Shown in pieces: positions 59,487 through 64,000 of a DNA stretch of 64,000 nt. Each line of letters starts with the position of its first letter. Position 1 is the first letter of the stretch. The stretch comes from Streptomyces sp. NBC_01255 (GTDB lineage Bacteria; Actinomycetota; Actinomycetes; Streptomycetales; Streptomycetaceae). Below the pieces are notes generated by a model. It was not told where the DNA came from. It worked only from the letters and a program-made list of their open reading frames with translations, and made no database searches. The translations under genes were made by a program, and so were the position numbers. The stretch covers positions 5,332,001-5,396,000 of the forward strand of contig NZ_CP108474.1 in the NCBI RefSeq assembly GCF_036226445.1, read 5' to 3'.

Positions 59487-61157
59487 ATGGCAGACGACCT
59501 GGACCTGATCCCCGCGCCGCTGACGGTCGAGCAGCCGGGGAGCGCCCCGGGGCGCTTCACGCTCGACGAGCGGACGACGCTCGACGCCGACGCGGGCACC
59601 GAGAGCACCGCGCGCTGGCTGCGCGCCACCCTGGGCGCCGCCACCGGACTGCCGTTCGCCGCCGGCGCCGGACCGCACGCCGTCCGGCTGCGGATCAGCG
59701 AGGAGGTGGCACGGGAGCACGGCCCCGAGGGCTACCGCCTCTCCACGGACGGGTCTCCCGACGGCTCGGCCGCCGACGCGGCCGTCGTCATCGAGGGCGG
59801 CGGCCCCGCCGGGGTGTTCTGGGGAGCCCAGACCCTCCGGCAGCTCCTCGGCCCGGACGCGTACCGCAAGGCGCCCGTGACGGCGGGGGAGTGGAGCCTG
59901 CCCCGCGTCACCGTCCGGGACGCGCCCCGCTTCGGCTGGCGCGGGCTCCTCCTCGACGTCTCCCGGCACTTCCTGCCCAAGGACGACGTCCTGCGCCAAC
60001 TCGACCTGCTCGCCGCCCACAAGCTCAACGTCTTCCACTTCCATCTCACCGACGACCAGGGCTGGCGCATCGAGATCAAGCGCCACCCCAAGCTGACCGA
60101 GGTCGGCGCGTGGCGGTCCCGTACCAAGTGGGGACACCGGGCCTCGCCCCTCTGGACCGAGGCCCCGCACGGCGGTTTCTACACCCAGGACGACATCCGC
60201 GAGATCGTCGCCCACGCCGCCGAACGGCACATCACCGTCGTCCCCGAGATCGACCTCCCGGGCCACGCGCAGGCCGCGATCGCCGCGTACCCCGAACTCG
60301 GCAACACCGACGTCGTCGACACCGCCGCCCTCACCGTCTGGGACACCTGGGGCGTCAACCCGAACGTCCTCGCCCCGACCGAGGCCGTCCTCCGCTTCTA
60401 CGAGGGCGTCTTCGAGGAGGTCCTCGGCCTCTTCCCGGCGGCCACGTCGCCCTTCGTCCACGTCGGCGGCGACGAGTGCCCCAAGGACCAGTGGAAGGCC
60501 TCCCCGACCGCCCAGGCCCGCATCAAGGAGCTCGGGCTCGCCGACGAGGACGGGCTCCAGTCCTGGTTCATCCGCCACTTCGACCGCTGGCTCGCCGCAC
60601 GCGGACGCCGCCTGATCGGCTGGGACGAGATCCTGGAGGGCGGCCTCGCCGAGGGCGCGGCCGTGTCGTCCTGGCGGGGGTACGCGGGCGGGATCACCGC
60701 CGCCGAGGCCGGCCACGACGTCGTCATGTGCCCCGAGCAGCAGGTCTACCTGGACCACCGTCAGGCGCCGGGCGACGACGAGCCGATGCCCATCGGGTAC
60801 GTCCGCACCCTGGAGGACGTCTACCGCTTCGAGCCCGTCCCGCCGGGGCTCTCCGCGGAGGCCGCCGCCCACATCCTGGGAACCCAGGCCAACGTCTGGA
60901 CCGAGGTCATGGAGAACCGGGCCCGCGTCGACTACCAGGTCTTCCCGCGCCTCGCCGCCTTCGCCGAGGTCGCCTGGTCCGCGCTGCCCGCCCCCGACGA
61001 CCGCGACTACGCGGGCTTCGAGCGCCGGATGGACACCCACTACCGGCGCCTCGACGCCCTCGGCGTCGACTACCGCCCGCCCGCCGGACCGCACCCCTGG
61101 CAGCGACGCCCGGGAGTGGTCGGACGGCCTCTGGAGGGGACGCCCCCGATCGTGTGA
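59487..61157 (+). CDS. GH20 beta-N-acetylhexosaminidase
   Basis: The enzyme cleaves terminal N-acetylglucosamine from chitobiose and related oligosaccharides. It is 556 residues. An N-terminal GH20b-like domain (PAPLTVEQPGSAPGRFTLDE) is followed by a TIM barrel with FGWRGLLLDVSRHFLPKDDV, KLNVFHFHLTDDQGWRIEIK and the catalytic Asp-Glu pair in VHVGGDECPKDQW. ILGTQANVWTEVMENRARVD lies near the end. No signal peptide is visible, so it works in the cytoplasm on imported sugars. I chose ATG 59487 (AAGGA 8 nt upstream) over GTG 59484. Confidence 0.94.
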   Translation: MADDLDLIPAPLTVEQPGSAPGRFTLDERTTLDADAGTESTARWLRATLGAATGLPFAAGAGPHAVRLRISEEVAREHGPEGYRLSTDGSPDGSAADAAVVIEGGGPAGVFWGAQTLRQLLGPDAYRKAPVTAGEWSLPRVTVRDAPRFGWRGLLLDVSRHFLPKDDVLRQLDLLAAHKLNVFHFHLTDDQGWRIEIKRHPKLTEVGAWRSRTKWGHRASPLWTEAPHGGFYTQDDIREIVAHAAERHITVVPEIDLPGHAQAAIAAYPELGNTDVVDTAALTVWDTWGVNPNVLAPTEAVLRFYEGVFEEVLGLFPAATSPFVHVGGDECPKDQWKASPTAQARIKELGLADEDGLQSWFIRHFDRWLAARGRRLIGWDEILEGGLAEGAAVSSWRGYAGGITAAEAGHDVVMCPEQQVYLDHRQAPGDDEPMPIGYVRTLEDVYRFEPVPPGLSAEAAAHILGTQANVWTEVMENRARVDYQVFPRLAAFAEVAWSALPAPDDRDYAGFERRMDTHYRRLDALGVDYRPPAGPHPWQRRPGVVGRPLEGTPPIV

Positions 61158-61382
61158 GGGAGGTCGCGCCCCCGGTTCACCCAAGAGCGGCGAAACGGAA
61201 GTTACCGTCGCTCCTGGGGCGTCCCGGACGGAACAGTCCTTCGCGGACCCTCGCGCCGGACGGCTCGGAAGATGTGCCAGAGTTGCCACGTCCGGCCTGT
61301 GAGCACGTACGGTACGCCCACACGCAGGCGCGACCGCCGGGCACAGTCGGGGACCACCGGGACACCGGGAAGGGGCAGCGGG

Positions 61383-62258
61383 TTGACCACGCACGCACCA
61401 CAGACGGCGCAGTCCGTGACGCTGCCCGCCTCGCTCGACGAGGCCGTGGCGGCGCTCACCGCGATGCCGGCCGCCGTGCCCGTCGCCGGCGGCACCGACC
61501 TGATGGCCGCCGTCAACAGAGGTCAGCTCCGCCCCGCCGGACTCGTCGGCCTGAGCCGCATCAACGAGATCCGCGGCTGGCAGTACCAGGACGGCCACGC
61601 CCTCCTCGGCGCGGGCCTCACCCACGCCCGGATGGGCCGCCCCGACTTCGCCGCCCTCATCCCGGCCCTCGCCGCCGCGGCCCGCGCCGCCGGGCCGCCC
61701 CAGATCCGCAACGCCGGCACCCTCGGCGGCAACGTGGTCACCGCCGCGCCGACCGGCGACTCGCTGCCCGTGCTCGCCGCCCTGGAGGCCGACCTCGTCG
61801 TCCTGGGCCCGCTCGGCACCCGCGAGATCCCCGTCTCCCACCTGCTCGCGGGCCGCGACCTGCTGGCCCCCGGCGAGCTGGTCGGCTTCGTCCGCGTACC
61901 GCTGCTCCACGCCCCCCAGGTCTTCGTCAAGGCCACCGGCCGCACCGGCCCGGCCCGCGCCACCGCCTCCGTCGCCGTCGTCCTCGACCCGGCCCGGCGC
62001 GGGGTGCGCTGCGCGGTCGGCGCCGTCGCACCGATGCCTCTGCGCCCGCTGGAGGCGGAGCGCTGGATCGCCTCGCTGGTGGACTGGGACAACGACCGGG
62101 GCCTGGCCCCGGAGGCGCTCGCGGCGTTCGGCGAGTACGTCGCCGCCGCCTGCATTCCGGACCCGCCGGGCGACGAGCAGCTGCCGCCGGCCGTACTGCA
62201 CCTGCGGCGCACGGTCGCCGCACTCGCCCGACGGGCACTGGGGAGGGCACTGGCATGA
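61383..62258 (+). CDS. FAD-binding subunit of xanthine/CO dehydrogenase-type molybdoenzyme
   Basis: The medium subunit (291 residues) that passes electrons between iron-sulfur centres and FAD. PVAGGTDLMAAVNRGQLRPA is the first FAD motif, QIRNAGTLGGNVVTAAPTGD the second, then LPVLAALEADLVVLGP. A C-terminal CO_deh_flav_C-like region includes VGAVAPMPLRPLEAERWI. TTG 61383 was chosen for its position after GGGGCAGCGG and the family length. The FeS subunit overlaps its stop by 4 bp. Substrate unknown; purines are the usual guess in Streptomyces. Confidence 0.88.
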   Translation: MTTHAPQTAQSVTLPASLDEAVAALTAMPAAVPVAGGTDLMAAVNRGQLRPAGLVGLSRINEIRGWQYQDGHALLGAGLTHARMGRPDFAALIPALAAAARAAGPPQIRNAGTLGGNVVTAAPTGDSLPVLAALEADLVVLGPLGTREIPVSHLLAGRDLLAPGELVGFVRVPLLHAPQVFVKATGRTGPARATASVAVVLDPARRGVRCAVGAVAPMPLRPLEAERWIASLVDWDNDRGLAPEALAAFGEYVAAACIPDPPGDEQLPPAVLHLRRTVAALARRALGRALA

Positions 62259-63649
62259 GCAACGACGAACAGCACGGGAACCCGGGCGGCTGGGAGCCGA
62301 TCCCGCAGAGCGAGGGCTACGACGGCGACGCGACCGCCTTCGTCCAGCTGCCGCCCGACTTCATGCTGGACGGCGTGCCCCTGGAGGCGCCGGGCCACGG
62401 CTACGTACCGCCGATGATCATGCCGCTGCAGCCGCTCACCCCGGCGGCGGCGACCGATCCGTCGGCGACGGGCACGTGGAACGTGCACCTGCCGACGGAG
62501 GCGGAGCAGGTCCAGCACTACGATCACGTCGAGCAGGTCGACCACGAATTCGGCCAGGGCGGCCAGGGGACCGAGTACTTCGAGCAGGGCGAGTACGTCC
62601 AGCACTTCGAGCAGCCCGTCGAGGGGTTCGGCCAGGACCCGCACGCGACGGCGGAGTGGAACTTCACGGGCACGGCGGGCTCCACGGGCCAGTGGGAGAT
62701 CCCGGTCGCGGCGGAGGCCGCCGTACCGGACGCCGTCGCGCCGGAGGTGGCCGAGCCCCCGCTCCTCACCGCGTACGACCAGGCCCCGGCGACCCTGCCG
62801 GGCGGCGCGCCCGCGCCCTGGGCGCTCCCGGAGGAGCCGGTCGCCGAGGAGCCGGTCGCCGAGACCGAGGTCGTCGACGCCGGCGAGGCGGAAGCAGCCG
62901 CAGAAGCCGAAGCGGCCGCGGAAGCCGAAGCAGCCGCGGAAGCCGAAGAGGAGCCCGAGCCGGAAGAGGCCCCGGCGGCGGTCCCCGCGGACGCCGCGGC
63001 CGACGCTCCGGCCGAGGGGGTCGACGCGACGGCCTCCGCGCCCGGCGGCGCCTTCGCCTCCACGGACAGCGACGAGCACCCCCACACCTCGTACACCCTG
63101 CGTGTCAACGGCACCGACCGGCCCGTCACCGGTTCCTGGATCGGCGAGTCCCTGCTCTACGTCCTGCGCGAGCGCCTCGGCCTCGCCGGGGCCAAGGACG
63201 GCTGCTCCCAGGGCGAGTGCGGCGCGTGCAACGTGAAGGTCGACGGCCGGCTCGTCGCGTCCTGCCTGGTCCCGGCGGCGACCGCCGCCGGCTCCGAGGT
63301 GCGGACGGTCGAGGGGCTCGCCACCGACGGCGAGCCGTCCGACGTGCAGCGGGCGATGTCCAAGTGCGGCACCGTCCAGTGCGGCTTCTGCATCCCGGGC
63401 ATGTGCATGACCGTGCACGACCTCCTGGAGGGCAACCACGCCCCCACCGAGCTGGAGACCCGCCAGGCCCTCGCCGGCAACCTGTGCCGCTGCTCCGGCT
63501 ACCGGGGCGTTCTCGAAGCCGTACGGGACGTCGTCGCCGAGCGCGAGGCGAGCGCCGCGGCCACGGCACACGCGGCGCCCGACACCGGGGCGGCCGAGCC
63601 CCGCGTCCCGCACCAGATTCCCCACCCGCACGACGGAGGCATGGCGTGA
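62255..63649 (+). CDS. 2Fe-2S subunit of molybdoenzyme with long acidic N-terminal extension
   Basis: The small subunit, but 464 residues instead of about 160. The C-terminal part (about 275-430) has both iron-sulfur sites: plant-type CSQGECGACNVKVDGRLVASC at the Cys ligands (quoted in part: CSQGECGAC) and CGFCIPGMC with LCRCSGYRG. The first about 270 residues are acidic, rich in Glu/Ala/Pro/Gln, with EAEAAA repeats at about 210-230, and look disordered. ATG 62255 overlaps the FAD subunit stop, and no internal start has an obvious ribosome site, so the extension seems real. The Mo subunit follows with overlap. Confidence 0.88.
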   Translation: MSNDEQHGNPGGWEPIPQSEGYDGDATAFVQLPPDFMLDGVPLEAPGHGYVPPMIMPLQPLTPAAATDPSATGTWNVHLPTEAEQVQHYDHVEQVDHEFGQGGQGTEYFEQGEYVQHFEQPVEGFGQDPHATAEWNFTGTAGSTGQWEIPVAAEAAVPDAVAPEVAEPPLLTAYDQAPATLPGGAPAPWALPEEPVAEEPVAETEVVDAGEAEAAAEAEAAAEAEAAAEAEEEPEPEEAPAAVPADAAADAPAEGVDATASAPGGAFASTDSDEHPHTSYTLRVNGTDRPVTGSWIGESLLYVLRERLGLAGAKDGCSQGECGACNVKVDGRLVASCLVPAATAAGSEVRTVEGLATDGEPSDVQRAMSKCGTVQCGFCIPGMCMTVHDLLEGNHAPTELETRQALAGNLCRCSGYRGVLEAVRDVVAEREASAAATAHAAPDTGAAEPRVPHQIPHPHDGGMA

Positions 63650-64000
63650 GCAGCGACGCGACCACCGCCGTTCCCGTTCCCCTGCTCCTGGACACCCCCG
63701 GGGCACCGGACCAGGAGCCGGCCGCGCACGGCCTCGGCACCTCGCTCCCGCAGGCCGAGGCGCGGGCGAAGACCGAGGGCACGTTCCCGTACGCCGCCGA
63801 CCTGTGGGCGGAGGGCCTGCTCTGGGCCGCGATCCTGCGCTCCCCGCACCCGCACGCCCGGATCGTCTCCGTCGACACGTCGGCCGCGACGGCCATGCCG
63901 GGCGTACGGGCCGTGGTGACCGCCGCCGACGTGCCGGGCGCGGCGACGTACGGCCGCCGCGTCGCCGACCGGCCCGTCTTCGCCTCCGACCTGGTCAGGC
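63646..64000 (+). CDS. Molybdopterin-binding subunit of xanthine/CO dehydrogenase type (3' cut by window)
   Basis: The start of the large catalytic subunit. GTG 63646 overlaps the FeS subunit stop by 4 bp. The visible 118 residues contain GLGTSLPQAEARAKTEGTFP then YAADLWAEGLLWAAILRSPHPHA in two parts of the conserved first domain (Ald_Xan_dh_C), ending in TAADVPGAATYGRRVADRPV. The molybdenum-binding motifs lie beyond the window. It completes the FAD-FeS-Mo gene order. Confidence 0.88.
   Translation, partial: MSSDATTAVPVPLLLDTPGAPDQEPAAHGLGTSLPQAEARAKTEGTFPYAADLWAEGLLWAAILRSPHPHARIVSVDTSAATAMPGVRAVVTAADVPGAATYGRRVADRPVFASDLVR

Overview
The window is high-GC DNA with GTG/TTG starts, dense divergent and overlapping gene pairs, and perfect GC-rich terminator stems. 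These features point to a Streptomyces chromosome. From memory, the gene order mtrB-lpqB-comF-hpf-secA ... NAD-glutamate dehydrogenase ... pkaA-pkaB-prfB ... ftsEX-ctp-smpB-ssrA ... narK-nnaR ... malic enzyme-hup-murA matches the conserved core arm around SCO3012 to SCO2943 of S. coelicolor. No tool was run, so identities rest on reading the proteins.

Layout. 1-12.9 kb: the end of the MtrAB-LpqB cell-envelope signalling operon, a ComF phosphoribosyltransferase, long-form ribosome hibernation factor, a NarL-type response regulator, a YcaQ-type winged-helix protein with a GNAT, SecA, and small proteins (Rv3235/DUF6459, DUF6912, HAD). 12.9-22.8 kb: a DJ-1/PfpI protein, the 1655-residue NAD-glutamate dehydrogenase, a GT87 glycosyltransferase with a TagGH-type polysaccharide exporter, and a TetR regulator. 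22.8-30.6 kb: a sugar ABC importer without its own ATPase, then a 1306-residue FHA/FtsK-like protein. 31-36.6 kb: two Ser/Thr kinases (PkaA, PkaB), release factor 2 and a LAETG cell-wall protein with a Pro-rich repeat stalk. 36.7-41.2 kb: a zinc-ribbon membrane peptide, FtsEX, an S41 protease, SmpB and tmRNA. 41.1-45.2 kb is the only clearly accessory patch: a decayed TnpB element inserted in a yefM-yoeB toxin-antitoxin locus just behind ssrA, then a divergent MFS/LysR pair. 45.3-48.6 kb: nitrate transporter NarK, the HemD-like regulator NnaR and a GNAT. 48.6-56.1 kb: a HelD-type helicase, a structured noncoding RNA, malic enzyme with a structured leader, HU, MurA, AlgH-like and DUF3039 proteins. 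56.2-61.2 kb: an amino-sugar ABC importer plus GH20 N-acetylhexosaminidase behind a DasR-like operator. 61.4-64 kb: three subunits of a xanthine/CO-dehydrogenase-type molybdoenzyme, the last cut by the window end.

How genes work together. Several clusters serve the envelope and division (MtrB/LpqB, TagGH/GT87, FtsEX with an S41 protease, MurA, the LAETG protein). PkaA/PkaB and the FHA protein form a plausible phospho-signalling unit. SmpB and tmRNA are adjacent partners in ribosome rescue. NarK/NnaR belong to nitrate assimilation. The 56-61 kb operon would import and hydrolyse chitin-derived sugars. Neither sugar importer carries an ATPase, as expected where a shared MsiK-type ATPase is used.

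Most worth a second look: the structured RNA at 51.06-51.21 kb, the tnpB/yoeB wreck behind ssrA, the 16-residue tandem repeats inside the ATPase region of the FHA/FtsK protein, the Ig-like insert in a MalF-like permease, and the leader peptide plus hairpin before hpf.
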